Below, piece by piece: positions 5,947 through 11,743 of a stretch of DNA of 20,090 nt (position 1 is the stretch's first letter; each line of letters starts with the position of its first letter). A model generated the notes under the pieces. It had not been told where the DNA came from. It made no database searches and was given only the letters and a program-made list of their open reading frames with translations. The translations under genes were made by a program, and so were the position numbers. The stretch comes from a virus. Location of the stretch: positions 1 through 20,090 of IMG/VR virus record IMGVR_UViG_3300013120_000386, one strand, 5' to 3'.

Positions 5947-6859
5947 TGGCTGGTTTTCCCTTCGGCTCAAAAAGTCCGGTCCAGTTGTTTTCAATCGAAT
6001 TGTCGAAGATCGCGCCAAGATCGTGGCCTGCGTCTCGCCATTTGCGGAGTTTGCCGAGCATCAACTTCACGGCATCATCGGTGGGCCACTTGCGCATTGC
6101 TTTGCGCATTTTGAGAAAGGCATTCCACTTGTCGGCGGGCACCCAATTAGGGATTTCCGGCCAATGGCTATCGCGCGTATATTGTTTGTCGTTAGACAAA
6201 CATAGGTTCCTAGAAGGTTCCGTGTCCCGTTTTTGGGACTGTCTCGGGGAAATTTCGGGACTGTTCGACCGTGCCGCTTTCGGTACTGTCTTGCGAGTGT
6301 CCCGTTTTTGGGACTCTTTAGCTATGTTCTTGCAAAGCGGCTCTTTCATCCCCTCCGCGATGGCCTCCGCCTCCGCTCGTTCCGCCTCGGTCCTGCTCTT
6401 AAAAGTGCCCAAGATGTCCTTGCGGAGTGGGTTGCCGCGAAACTTTGCGCCAGTCGGCCACTTGCCTGATCCCTTGTAGCCGTCGCTTGCAGGGTCGCCG
6501 ATGAAGCTGCGCACCCCAATGTAAAACTCGCCGGTCACGTCATCGGTCAGGCGATAGGTGTAGTGCGTTTCATTTACGCCCCGCCCAACTGTCTCAATGG
6601 CCAAAGAATAGGCCTTAATTTGCTTGCTTTTGCCGACCCTCTGGCCACTATCAGCGATAAGCCCAGCAGCCTCCAAGCGCTGCAATGACGCGATCACCGT
6701 CTTGCGGTTGAGGTCGCTGAACTCGCAAAGCCAAGCGATAGAAGGATAGGCGATATTGCTGTCTTCGTTGTGCCTATCGGCCAACGCGATAAGGATCAGC
6801 TTGTCCGACGCGCGGCCTGGACGCTGCTTGCTTGCCCATGCGAGTGCTTGCCAGCTCAT
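5873..6859 (-). CDS. Winged-HTH replication initiator with inserted GIY-YIG-like domain
   Basis: Encodes 328 residues from ATG 6859, which overlaps the stop of the HNH gene (ATGA); earlier in-frame Met is less likely. Residues 1-90 are a winged helix-turn-helix (SDKLILIALADRHN, then SIAWLCEFSDLNRKTVIASLQRL) as in phage replication initiators. Residues 98-178 (THYTYRLTD, TGEFYIGVRS, YKGSGKWP, KDILGTFKSRTEAERAEAEAI) resemble small GIY-YIG-like domains found in phage proteins. Residues 180-230 are a basic linker in which SQKRDT occurs twice. Residues 232-300 (IPNWVPADKWNAFLKMRK, WTGLFEP) match the C-terminal domain of HTH replication proteins, which binds partners. The linker DNA has iteron-like repeats. 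I infer origin binding. Confidence 0.8.
   Translation of the reverse strand: MSWQALAWASKQRPGRASDKLILIALADRHNEDSNIAYPSIAWLCEFSDLNRKTVIASLQRLEAAGLIADSGQRVGKSKQIKAYSLAIETVGRGVNETHYTYRLTDDVTGEFYIGVRSFIGDPASDGYKGSGKWPTGAKFRGNPLRKDILGTFKSRTEAERAEAEAIAEGMKEPLCKNIAKESQKRDTRKTVPKAARSNSPEISPRQSQKRDTEPSRNLCLSNDKQYTRDSHWPEIPNWVPADKWNAFLKMRKAMRKWPTDDAVKLMLGKLRKWRDAGHDLGAIFDNSIENNWTGLFEPKGKPANDYRNSKPTGTANAAQRAIASLGG
6183..6202. repeat. Perfect 8-bp inverted repeat inside the replication gene
   Basis: TGTTTGTC (6183-6190), four bases GTTA, then GACAAACA (6195-6202). It lies 20 bases to the left of the iteron-like repeats and in AT-richer DNA than the surroundings. It could be part of an origin or an initiator site. 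Confidence 0.6.
6221..6315. repeat. Iteron-like repeats within the replication initiator gene (candidate origin)
   Basis: Four related copies of a TTTCGGGACTGTCT-like unit occur with GGGACT or GGTACT at 6235, 6257, 6282 and 6310, spaced 22-28 bases. The two outer copies share an exact 19-bp repeat (GTGTCCCGTTTTTGGGACT at 6221-6239 plus one base, and again at 6297-6315), each with its own GTCCC/GGGAC dyad. This is the arrangement known from lambda, where origin iterons lie in the middle of the O gene. The repeats also produce repeated SQKRDT in the protein, so selection on protein sequence is an alternative explanation. Confidence 0.5.
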
Positions 6860-7344
6860 GCTACAGGCCTCCACTCGTTCAATAGCTTGTCGCCCTTGCT
6901 CGAATTGCAGGACCGGCAAGCAGGAGTGAGGTTGTCCATGTCGTTCGTGCCCCCGCGAATGAGAGGAACGATGTGGTCAATTGTCGGGTCTTCGACCGAG
7001 CCGCAGTAGGTGCATTGCCGCCCGTCGCGCTCGAAGACCTCTTGCCGAAGTGCGCGCCAAGCCTTCTGGCTCAGACCAAGGCGCTGCCTGTAAGGGCTGG
7101 GTTCAGACGCCCCACGCCAGCGGCGTTCCTGAACCCTGTTGTCTGCGTTGATTTGATGCGCCAACGCTACGACAGCGATAGCCATTGCCTTGTCGTTGCA
7201 GTCGGTGTCGAGAAGCCTGTCAAAAAGCTCATAGACAGCATCGCGATCTTCACCGCGCTCCATCGCCTTAGCGACGACGATGCAGTCCTCGATGGGCCTC
7301 CCCCCGTTGCTGAGCATTTCTAGAAGTGTGCTACAGATGCTCAT
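6856..7344 (-). CDS. HNH endonuclease domain protein
   Basis: Encodes 162 residues. Residues 1-75 are a helical N-terminal region with no recognised motif. Residues 90-152 form a classic HNH nuclease with a zinc-binding Cys4: C111-x2-C114, the DH pair at 123-124, GGTND and DNL around 131-139, and C143-x2-C146 followed by NSSKG. HNH proteins of this type nick or cut DNA, and in phages they act in homing, packaging or recombination. Here the place just before the replication initiator, with ATGA overlaps on both sides, suggests co-expression in early replication. It is not near terminase genes in this window, so a packaging role is less likely. Confidence 0.85.
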   Translation of the reverse strand: MSICSTLLEMLSNGGRPIEDCIVVAKAMERGEDRDAVYELFDRLLDTDCNDKAMAIAVVALAHQINADNRVQERRWRGASEPSPYRQRLGLSQKAWRALRQEVFERDGRQCTYCGSVEDPTIDHIVPLIRGGTNDMDNLTPACRSCNSSKGDKLLNEWRPVA

Positions 7345-7487
7345 TGCTTCCCCCGGTTCGGTTTCAGCGTTTCCAGTTGCCCCATGACCCGCGCGTCATC
7401 CTTCGCGCCAAGCACCTCCGCATCGAAGGCGGCGTCTGCTAGGCGGGTGTCTTCAAGACACCGCTTGCGGGTGCGGCGGGGTTTCAT
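7341..7487 (-). CDS. Small basic/helical protein (48 aa), unknown
   Basis: A short gene fills the space between the nuclease-like gene and the HNH gene. ATG 7487 overlaps the upstream stop (ATGA), and its own stop TGA 7343-7341 overlaps the HNH start ATG 7344. The start is Arg/Lys-rich (MKPRRTRKRC) and the rest forms one or two helices (LADAAFDAEVLGAKDDARVMGQLETL). Coupling at both ends is the main support. Function unknown. Confidence 0.7.
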   Translation of the reverse strand: MKPRRTRKRCLEDTRLADAAFDAEVLGAKDDARVMGQLETLKPNRGKQ

Positions 7488-7792
7488 TGAAGCAGGTCCA
7501 AGAGGTCATCGAAGCGGACGAGAACCAGCGTCTCGCCACGGTCCTGTTTGAGGATAAGCCCCTTGTGGTCGCCAAGGGCGGCAATCAGCGCGGGCAGCTT
7601 GGCCCTACGCTTGCACTCGAAGTCCCAGACAGGCGCGTCAGGCTCGTATGTGGGCGTGATAAGGACATCGCCCTTTTCCCACTCCATTGCGCCGCTGTAT
7701 GCGGTCCTGCGAGCGTCCAGGTGCTTTGCCTTGGCCGCGTTGACGCACTCTCGCTCAAATCGACTTCCCTTGTCTCGGCTTGCCTTGCCCAT
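7484..7792 (-). CDS. PD-(D/E)XK nuclease-like protein (Hjc-like resolvase fold)
   Basis: Encodes 102 residues from ATG 7792, which overlaps the upstream stop (TAATG). Candidate catalytic residues are in the order of the restriction-endonuclease fold: E13 in SRFEREC, D42 in EKGDVLI, then E59-x-K61 in FECKRR. The start DKGSRFEREC and small size resemble archaeal-type Holliday junction resolvases and related phage nucleases. It could resolve branched DNA made during phage recombination, together with the RecT-like protein and SSB of the rightward operon, although it is transcribed in the opposite direction. A nuclease of another specificity is possible. Confidence 0.6.
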   Translation of the reverse strand: MGKASRDKGSRFERECVNAAKAKHLDARRTAYSGAMEWEKGDVLITPTYEPDAPVWDFECKRRAKLPALIAALGDHKGLILKQDRGETLVLVRFDDLLDLLQ

Positions 7793-8241
7793 TATTCGCC
7801 GCCCCGATGGGCACAGGCACCGGCTTCCCCGCATTTCCAGCAAGGGGTGCTGTAGGTGACAACCTTGTATGTCGGGCGAGGGATCGCATCGCGCTCGCTT
7901 GTGCCGTGCCCAGCATCAGCGCCGCTAACGTGGTTCCAGATCATGCGGCTCGGTGTCTTGGGGACACCACCTGCAAGCATCGTCTCGATCGCCTGCGCCA
8001 GCGCCATAGAGCCGCGCTCCATGTGCGTGTGATAGTCTTCGTCCTGTTGGATAATGCTGTGCTTGGCAGGAGCGGCGTAATGCGCCTTGGGGCGATAGCC
8101 GGTAACGGGGGCCTGCTTCGATACGGGGGCAGGGGCGTTGCGCTTGAAGTAGTCACCGACCACCTTCTCAAGCATCTGCTCGTCAGTGATGACGTTAGCC
8201 AGCGAGGCGCGCATCTGTGCGGGGGAGGTGTAGTTGCCCAT
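7792..8241 (-). CDS. Unknown phage protein with C-terminal zinc-ribbon-like motif
   Basis: Encodes 149 residues. The first half is helical (QMRASLANVITDEQMLEKVVGDYFKR) and is followed by a Pro/Ala-rich basic stretch. The end carries C134-x2-C137 and C143-x-H145, a possible single zinc site. It starts one base after the stop of the gene upstream and overlaps the next gene. It has no enzyme motif; a nucleic-acid-binding accessory is a guess from the zinc motif alone. Confidence 0.6.
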   Translation of the reverse strand: MGNYTSPAQMRASLANVITDEQMLEKVVGDYFKRNAPAPVSKQAPVTGYRPKAHYAAPAKHSIIQQDEDYHTHMERGSMALAQAIETMLAGGVPKTPSRMIWNHVSGADAGHGTSERDAIPRPTYKVVTYSTPCWKCGEAGACAHRGGE

Positions 8242-8242
8242 C

Positions 8243-8548
8243 TTACGCCTCCACCGGCTTGCGGTTCATGAGGTCGATGACTTCGCGGTCGAACTCGTCT
8301 GCCTTGGGGGGGGTGACCTTGCGGAAGCGGGAGGCTGTCCAGCCCATCCCTCGATGTTCGTAAGTAGCAGGAACACCCTCAATGAAGAGAGTAAGGCCGC
8401 TGCACGTTCCTACGCGGCCCAATCCCGCTACGGTGTATACACGCCCCTTTTTGATGCGGTTCAAATTCAGTATTTGTTCGCCGTTAAGCCACGGTTTGAG
8501 ACCGTCATCCACACACAGCGCCAGATCGCCTTTCTGCCAATCGGTCAT
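8243..8548 (-). CDS. Unknown phage protein (101 aa), beta-rich
   Basis: ATG 8548 forms an ATGA overlap with the gene upstream. The sequence alternates hydrophobic strands (GDLALCV, KGRVYTVAGLG, LTLFIEGV), followed by a FRKVTPP end. Small beta-barrel proteins of this form (GDxALCV then GxxYTV) are frequent in phage early regions, but their function is not known to me. No catalytic residues are seen. Confidence 0.6.
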   Translation of the reverse strand: MTDWQKGDLALCVDDGLKPWLNGEQILNLNRIKKGRVYTVAGLGRVGTCSGLTLFIEGVPATYEHRGMGWTASRFRKVTPPKADEFDREVIDLMNRKPVEA

Positions 8549-8991
8549 GCTACGGCCCTCACTTTGCTCAGGAGTGCGTCCAGATCGTCGCGGGCCTGCT
8601 CAAAAAGCTGGCGGCTCTCGCGGATCTCGGCTGCGGTAATCTCACCATCGGCAAGCGACTGGCTAAGGCTGGTGGCTGCCGAGAGAACGTTGGTTAGGGC
8701 GCTGTGGTCGCACTGGCTGCCGGGGCGGCTGTCAACGCAAAGGCGCTCAAAGTATCCGGTGAAGCGCCCGTTCCATTCGCGCTTCCCGCGACCGTAGGTG
8801 ACGAAATCCATGTAGGCGCTGCCATCGGCATACTTGGCGACCTGATCCTCGCTCTTGCCGAGGACGACGCCTATTTCCGCCCAAGTCAAAGAATCCTCTG
8901 ACTTGATCTCTAGGATGGCGCGACCGATCGCGGCAGCCGCCGCAGAAGCGGAATACACGCTCCGTTTGCCGTGGATTAGCGGGGCGCTCAT
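8545..8991 (-). CDS. Putative HTH regulatory protein of the leftward operon
   Basis: Encodes 148 residues. Residues 15-60 look like a helix-turn-helix (AAAAAIGRAILEI, then LTWAEIGVVLGKSEDQVAKYADGSA), which could bind DNA as phage CII-like or other early regulators do. Residues 61-85 contain RGKREWNGRFTGYFERLC. The C-terminal 60 residues form a long helix (SLADGEITAAEIRESRQLFEQARDDLDALLSKV), likely for dimerisation. It lies two genes after the Cro-like gene, where lambda-like phages have CII, but it has no sequence match to CII that I can see. ATG 8991 overlaps the stop of the membrane peptide gene. Confidence 0.6.
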   Translation of the reverse strand: MSAPLIHGKRSVYSASAAAAAIGRAILEIKSEDSLTWAEIGVVLGKSEDQVAKYADGSAYMDFVTYGRGKREWNGRFTGYFERLCVDSRPGSQCDHSALTNVLSAATSLSQSLADGEITAAEIRESRQLFEQARDDLDALLSKVRAVA

Positions 8992-9146
8992 TGGTTATCT
9001 CCAGTGTTATGAGAAAGGGAAACAACATCGGTGCGAGTAGAGCCGTCGAGGTGGCGGCTCCGCACATCTGCGAGGTAAAGATCGCGCATCACGAAAAGGC
9101 CGAAGAACACGGCCCACATGACAGCGCAGACAAGCGCGAGGATCAT
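8988..9146 (-). CDS. Single-pass membrane peptide (52 aa)
   Basis: The N-terminal 20 residues (MILALVCAVMWAVFFGLFVM) form one clear hydrophobic helix, followed by a charged tail with RDLYLADVRSRHL. ATG 9146 has GGAGG 6-8 bases upstream on the minus strand. The stop overlaps the start of the next gene (ATGA). Its place at the head of the leftward operon suggests early expression in the inner membrane, perhaps exclusion or host takeover, but this is an inference. Confidence 0.65.
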   Translation of the reverse strand: MILALVCAVMWAVFFGLFVMRDLYLADVRSRHLDGSTRTDVVSLSHNTGDNQ

Positions 9147-9160
9147 GCTGCGCCTCCGAA

Positions 9161-9202
9161 ATTGTATATTTTCGCCAATGGCTTATCCCGTTGTGGGACA
9201 AG
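9161..9202. promoter_or_regulatory. Imperfect palindrome and possible -10 upstream of the membrane-peptide gene
   Basis: CTTATCCC (9182-9189) and GGGACAAG (9195-9202) form an inverted repeat with 7 of 8 matches. To its left TACAAT reads on the minus strand at 9166-9161, a good -10 box, but no good -35 is seen. The stretch 9147-9298 has no codon-position bias and looks non-coding. Confidence 0.3.
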
Positions 9203-9239
9203 TGTTTTTGCTGAGATTGACCGGGCTCGATCCGGCATG

Positions 9240-9274
9240 TTGACTGATGTTCCAAAAGAGAACATGGAGAGAAC
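9240..9274 (+). promoter_or_regulatory. LexA (SOS) box over a rightward promoter
   Basis: GAAC at 9260-9263, seven bases, then GAAC at 9271-9274. GAAC-N7-GAAC (GTTC-N7-GTTC on the other strand) is the established alphaproteobacterial LexA operator. A TTGACT hexamer at 9240-9245 would be a -35 box; the -10 is weak (CATGGA at 9263-9268 with a 17-base gap) and lies within the operator, so bound LexA would block it. An additional ATGTTC at 9248-9253 makes an inverted repeat with GAACAT at 9260-9265. Confidence 0.6.
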
Positions 9275-9298
9275 ATGCACCGCAAAGGAATGCTCGTT

Positions 9299-9487
9299 AT
9301 GTCCGAGGGACCGCCGACCTTTTGCGAGGAACGCGGCCTGTTTATCCTGTCCATCCCATGTGGCGGGCGCGACTTGCGCTTCGGGTTCCTGCCGCACGAC
9401 TTCCTGCAAGCGGTCGAGGAAAGCCGCGCAATCTCCGAAGAGTTTTTCGAGAGACGCGGCGCGGTCCCGTTCAGGCGAACCGGCTAG
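9299..9487 (+). CDS. Small LexA-box gene; candidate antirepressor (62 aa)
   Basis: ATG 9299 has AAAGGA at 9284-9289, 9 bases upstream; in-frame ATGs at 9275 and 9290 are possible. About 79% of third codon positions are G or C, higher than first positions, as expected for a real gene in a GC-rich genome. The protein has a beta-like start (GLFILSIPCGGRDLRFGFLP) and a helix (DFLQAVEESRAISEEFF). No known family is recognised. The gene follows a LexA box and runs toward the Cro/repressor switch. The adjacent repressor lacks a self-cleavage domain, so an SOS-controlled antirepressor, as in phage 186 and Gifsy-type prophages, would complete the switch. An antisense frame at 9143-9490 competes for this DNA. 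Confidence 0.55.
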   Translation: MSEGPPTFCEERGLFILSIPCGGRDLRFGFLPHDFLQAVEESRAISEEFFERRGAVPFRRTG

Positions 9488-9489
9488 CA

Positions 9490-9687
9490 TCACGCTGCGC
9501 GGTCCTGCGCGACACCGGACATGAGTTCGTCAGCGCCCGCCGCGCCTTCGCTTACTAGAAGCAGCCAGCAATCAACCGGAATGCGCTTGCGCTGCTTCCA
9601 GGAGCGGATGGTATGAATGGACTTGCCGGTCAGCTCGGCCAAAGGCTCGACCCCTACGGCTTCGATGATTTCGGTGTGACTACGCAT
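9490..9687 (-). CDS. Cro-like HTH regulator
   Basis: Encodes 65 residues from ATG 9687 (70 from ATG 9702). It has a helix-turn-helix of Cro/YdaS type (TEIIEAVGVEPLAELTG, then SIHTIRSWKQRKRIP). It is divergent from the repressor gene at 9760, as cro is from cI in lambda. The predicted leftward promoter has its -10 box at 9699-9694, downstream of the 9702 ATG, so only ATG 9687 fits; it would lie at or within a base or two of the transcription start, giving a leaderless mRNA. It would bind the same operators and favour lytic growth. Confidence 0.7.
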   Translation of the reverse strand: MRSHTEIIEAVGVEPLAELTGKSIHTIRSWKQRKRIPVDCWLLLVSEGAAGADELMSGVAQDRAA

Positions 9688-9700
9688 AACGGTGTTATGC
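9684..9700. promoter_or_regulatory. Operator half-sites: perfect 7-bp inverted repeat
   Basis: GCATAAC (9684-9690), GGT, then GTTATGC (9694-9700) form a perfect inverted repeat overlapping the -10 box and start of the Cro-like gene. GTTATGC is also part of the 19-bp operator at 9694-9712, which recurs at 10109-10127. It is a likely binding site for the repressor or Cro. Confidence 0.6.
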
Positions 9701-9722
9701 ATTATGCGTTACCGGAATGCAA
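9694..9722 (-). promoter_or_regulatory. Leftward promoter for the Cro-like operon with shared operator
   Basis: On the minus strand TTGCAT (9722-9717), a 17-base gap, then CATAAC (9699-9694). The 19-bp stretch GTAACGCATAATGCATAAC covers the spacer end and -10 box. The same 19 bases with one change lie in the promoter at 10099, so both are probably closed by one regulator. Confidence 0.6.
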
Positions 9723-9738
9723 GCGCCTTTTGCGTAAT
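9709..9738 (+). promoter_or_regulatory. Possible repressor maintenance promoter, rightward
   Basis: TTACCG (9709-9714) and CGTAAT (9733-9738) are separated by 18 bases, about 20 bases before the repressor ATG at 9760. The -35 box overlaps the end of the 19-bp operator, so repressor binding could adjust its own synthesis as in lambda PRM. The match to consensus is moderate. Confidence 0.4.
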
Positions 9739-9759
9739 TCTTTCAATTATTCTCAAGGC

Positions 9760-10086
9760 ATGGACACGCCAGCAGACAGATTGCGCCACGCCCGAGTGCG
9801 GGCAGGGTATAATACGGGCAAGGAAGCAGCCGAGGCGCTAGGCTTTCCCGTCTCCACATACCTAGGCCACGAGAACGGCAGTCGAGGCTTTCCTGCCAAG
9901 AAAGCAGCTATTTACGCCCGCCGCTATAAGGTGGCGGAGGAATGGCTCTTGTATGGCAAAGGTGATGCTCCTGGAGAGACGGACGATCCCAAGGCTGAGG
10001 TGGTGCGACTCTTCCGCCAACTGCCGCCGATCAAAAAGGCAGAGGCCATCGGATACCTGCGCGGACTGGCAGAAGTGCAAAAATAA
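9760..10086 (+). CDS. Phage repressor, XRE/HTH type without peptidase domain
   Basis: Encodes 108 residues from ATG 9760; AAGG lies only 2-3 bases upstream, so translation may be weak. Residues 5-60 form an XRE-type helix-turn-helix (ADRLRHARVRAGYNTGKEAAEALG, then VSTYLGHENGSRGFPAKKAAIYARRY), followed by VAEEWLLYGKG, common in alphaproteobacterial CI-like proteins. The rest is a short helix (EVVRLFRQLPPIKKAEAIGYLRGL). Lambda-like repressors of about 200-240 residues have an S24 domain with Ser/Lys for self-cleavage; it is absent here. It is divergent from the Cro-like gene and surrounded by GCATAA operators. I infer that it maintains lysogeny and needs another route for induction. Confidence 0.75.
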   Translation: MDTPADRLRHARVRAGYNTGKEAAEALGFPVSTYLGHENGSRGFPAKKAAIYARRYKVAEEWLLYGKGDAPGETDDPKAEVVRLFRQLPPIKKAEAIGYLRGLAEVQK

Positions 10087-10098
10087 TGCAATTTGCGT

Positions 10099-10127
10099 TT
10101 GACAAGGGGTAACGCATAAAGCATAAC
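10099..10127 (+). promoter_or_regulatory. Rightward early promoter with shared operator
   Basis: TTGACA (10099-10104), 17 bases, CATAAC (10122-10127). The 19-bp stretch GTAACGCATAAAGCATAAC (10109-10127) differs by a single base from the operator in the leftward promoter at 9694-9712. It would drive the RecT-like, HTH and SSB genes and be silenced by the repressor. AAAGGAG before ATG 10151 provides the ribosome binding site. Confidence 0.7.
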
Positions 10128-10150
10128 CGGCTCCACAAAGGAGTTGGTTT

Positions 10151-11002
10151 ATGAACGCAGTCACCATACAGCCAGGCGCGGCAGAGAAAGTCGCTGAGGC
10201 CATCGTTAAGTCGGGTTTCTGGAGGGGCGCGAACGAACACGCGGTCCGGCTCATGTGCTACTTGGCAGAGGCCGAGGGCCAGCACCCCGCCATCGTTTAT
10301 CGCGACTACCATTTGATGAATGGCAAGCCTTCGAAGAAGGCCGAGGCCATGCTTGCCGACTTCGCTAAGGCTGGCGGCAAGGTGGAGTGGCATGCGCTCG
10401 ATGACGAGTGCGCTGACGCCACCTTTTCGCATTCTAGCGGAAGCGTCCGCATTATGTGGACCATACAGCGTGCCAAGCAGGCGGGCCTCAATAGTCCTAT
10501 GTGGAAAAAATACCCGCGCCAGATGCTTCGCAGTCGGTGTGTGAGTGAGGGCGTCCGGTCGGTGTTTCCAAGTGCGACAAGCGGCCTCTACGAAGAGTCC
10601 GAGGTCGCAGACATCGCGGCAGAAAGTGCGCCCGAGGCAGTTGAGGGGCGCAGCGGAGGCGATAGTCAGCGCGAAGTTAGCCCCGCTGCCGTCAAGAACT
10701 GGCGCGAACCGGACAGCATCTACAACTGCAAGACGGCGCTGCATCGCGGCCTGACCGTCCATCAAGCGGAATTGCGCCGTCTTGGCGACGAGGGGGTTAT
10801 CGACGACCTCGAAGACTACCTGACTTCCACCGAATATCAGGAGTTCCTCAAAATCGCTGGCAAACACGCGCCCCACTACCTTGAGGGCGGCGAACCCGCG
10901 CCGGAAGAGTTCGTCGGGTGCTTCGCGCTGGAGACGCGCGCCCGCGACCTCATCATGCTTCGCGGGAACACGCCCGCAGATCAGGAAAGGGAAGACGCAT
11001 AA
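10151..11002 (+). CDS. RecT-like recombination protein, putative
   Basis: Encodes 283 residues. Residues 8-60 contain AEKVAEAIVKSGFWRGANEHAVR and a HPAIVYRDYHLMNGKPS stretch, and residues 61-140 contain GGKVEWHALDD, then AKQAGLNSPMWKKYPRQMLRSR, ending in VFPSATSGLYEESEV. This succession (a strand giving a substrate description, then W-x-KYPRxMLxxR) is typical of phage RecT-like single-strand annealing proteins and related replication-recombination proteins. Residues 150-283 are acidic and less conserved, with helices that may contact partners. SSB follows two genes later, which fits. The family assignment comes from motif memory, and an exonuclease partner is not adjacent. Confidence 0.6.
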   Translation: MNAVTIQPGAAEKVAEAIVKSGFWRGANEHAVRLMCYLAEAEGQHPAIVYRDYHLMNGKPSKKAEAMLADFAKAGGKVEWHALDDECADATFSHSSGSVRIMWTIQRAKQAGLNSPMWKKYPRQMLRSRCVSEGVRSVFPSATSGLYEESEVADIAAESAPEAVEGRSGGDSQREVSPAAVKNWREPDSIYNCKTALHRGLTVHQAELRRLGDEGVIDDLEDYLTSTEYQEFLKIAGKHAPHYLEGGEPAPEEFVGCFALETRARDLIMLRGNTPADQEREDA

Positions 11003-11184
11003 TGGCTGAGCATTGGATGACCATCAAAGAGTTTTGCGAGCGCAACAAATGCACGCGGGGCTACGTTTACACCGAACACCGCGCAGGCCGATTGCCATTT
11101 GTGAAAATGGGCAGGGCAACTCGGATCAAATTTGAAGACGAGAAGGCATGGCGGGACAGCCTGCCTGTGATTGGGGGGCAATGA
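11002..11184 (+). CDS. Small MerR/excisionase-type HTH protein (60 aa)
   Basis: Encodes 60 residues: [49 protein letters not shown] in outline. This is the one-domain winged HTH seen in AlpA/excisionase-like proteins, with helix 2 YVYTEHRAG and the K[11 protein letters not shown] wing. ATG 11002 overlaps the stop of the RecT-like gene (TAATG) and its own stop overlaps the SSB start. It is far from the integrase, so it is more likely a regulator or a second recombination directionality factor. Confidence 0.7.
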   Translation: MAEHWMTIKEFCERNKCTRGYVYTEHRAGRLPFVKMGRATRIKFEDEKAWRDSLPVIGGQ

Positions 11185-11645
11185 TGGCTGGCAGCATGAA
11201 TAAGGTAATCCTGATCGGCAATCTGGGCGCAGACCCTGAAATTCGGTCCTTCCAGAACGGCGGCAAGGTCGCAAACCTTCGGGTCGCCACTTCCGAAACT
11301 TGGAAGGACAAGAACACTGGCGAGCGCCAGGAGCGCACCGAATGGCACACCGTCGCGATCTTCAGCGAGGGGCTGGTCGGTGTTGTCGAGCGGTTTCTTC
11401 GCAAAGGGTCGAAGGTTGCAATCGAGGGCCAGTTGCAAACCCGCAAATGGCAGGACCAGTCGGGCAGCGACCGCTACAGCACCGAAGTCGTCATTCGCGG
11501 TATGGGCGGAACGCTAACCATGCTTGACGGGCCGCAGGGCGGTTCTGGCAACAGCGGCGGCGGGCAGGGCGGCAACTGGGGTAGTGGCCAATCTGACAAC
11601 GCGGGCGGCGGCAATTGGGATGATGGCGGCGATCCACCATTTTGA
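11181..11645 (+). CDS. ssb: Single-stranded DNA-binding protein
   Basis: Encodes 154 residues from ATG 11181 (an in-frame ATG follows at 11184); ATGA overlaps the upstream stop. Residues 5-110 form the OB fold: [41 protein letters not shown] and a [17 protein letters not shown] strand. The linker is Gly/Gln/Asn-rich, and the end reads DDGGDPPF, close to the DDDIPF tail through which SSB calls replication and repair proteins. It covers single strands made during phage DNA replication and recombination and may cooperate with the RecT-like protein. Confidence 0.95.
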   Translation: MMAGSMNKVILIGNLGADPEIRSFQNGGKVANLRVATSETWKDKNTGERQERTEWHTVAIFSEGLVGVVERFLRKGSKVAIEGQLQTRKWQDQSGSDRYSTEVVIRGMGGTLTMLDGPQGGSGNSGGGQGGNWGSGQSDNAGGGNWDDGGDPPF

Positions 11646-11650
11646 CGGGG

Positions 11651-11743
11651 GTGCCTACCTCCTTTGCCACGTTGGCCGCGTGGTTAATGCTCGCGATGCA
11701 GGCCCGTGTTGACCCAGACGCATTCACGGCACGGATGACCTGA
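11651..11743 (+). CDS. Possible very small protein (30 aa)
   Basis: From GTG 11651, five bases after the SSB stop, a frame of 30 residues runs to TGA 11743 (SFATLAAWLMLAMQARVDPDAF). GACGGGG lies directly before the start, too close for a normal spacing. The composition is coding-like, but it is short and without a family match. Confidence 0.3.
   Translation: MPTSFATLAAWLMLAMQARVDPDAFTARMT

Noticed and set aside
9613-9759. N-terminal extension of the repressor from 9613
   Set aside because: It would overlap the Cro-like gene and both promoters; ATG 9760 begins exactly at the helix-turn-helix.
10031-10876. 281-residue minus-strand frame
   Set aside because: Antisense to the repressor end and RecT-like gene, which have promoter, ribosome binding sites and motifs.
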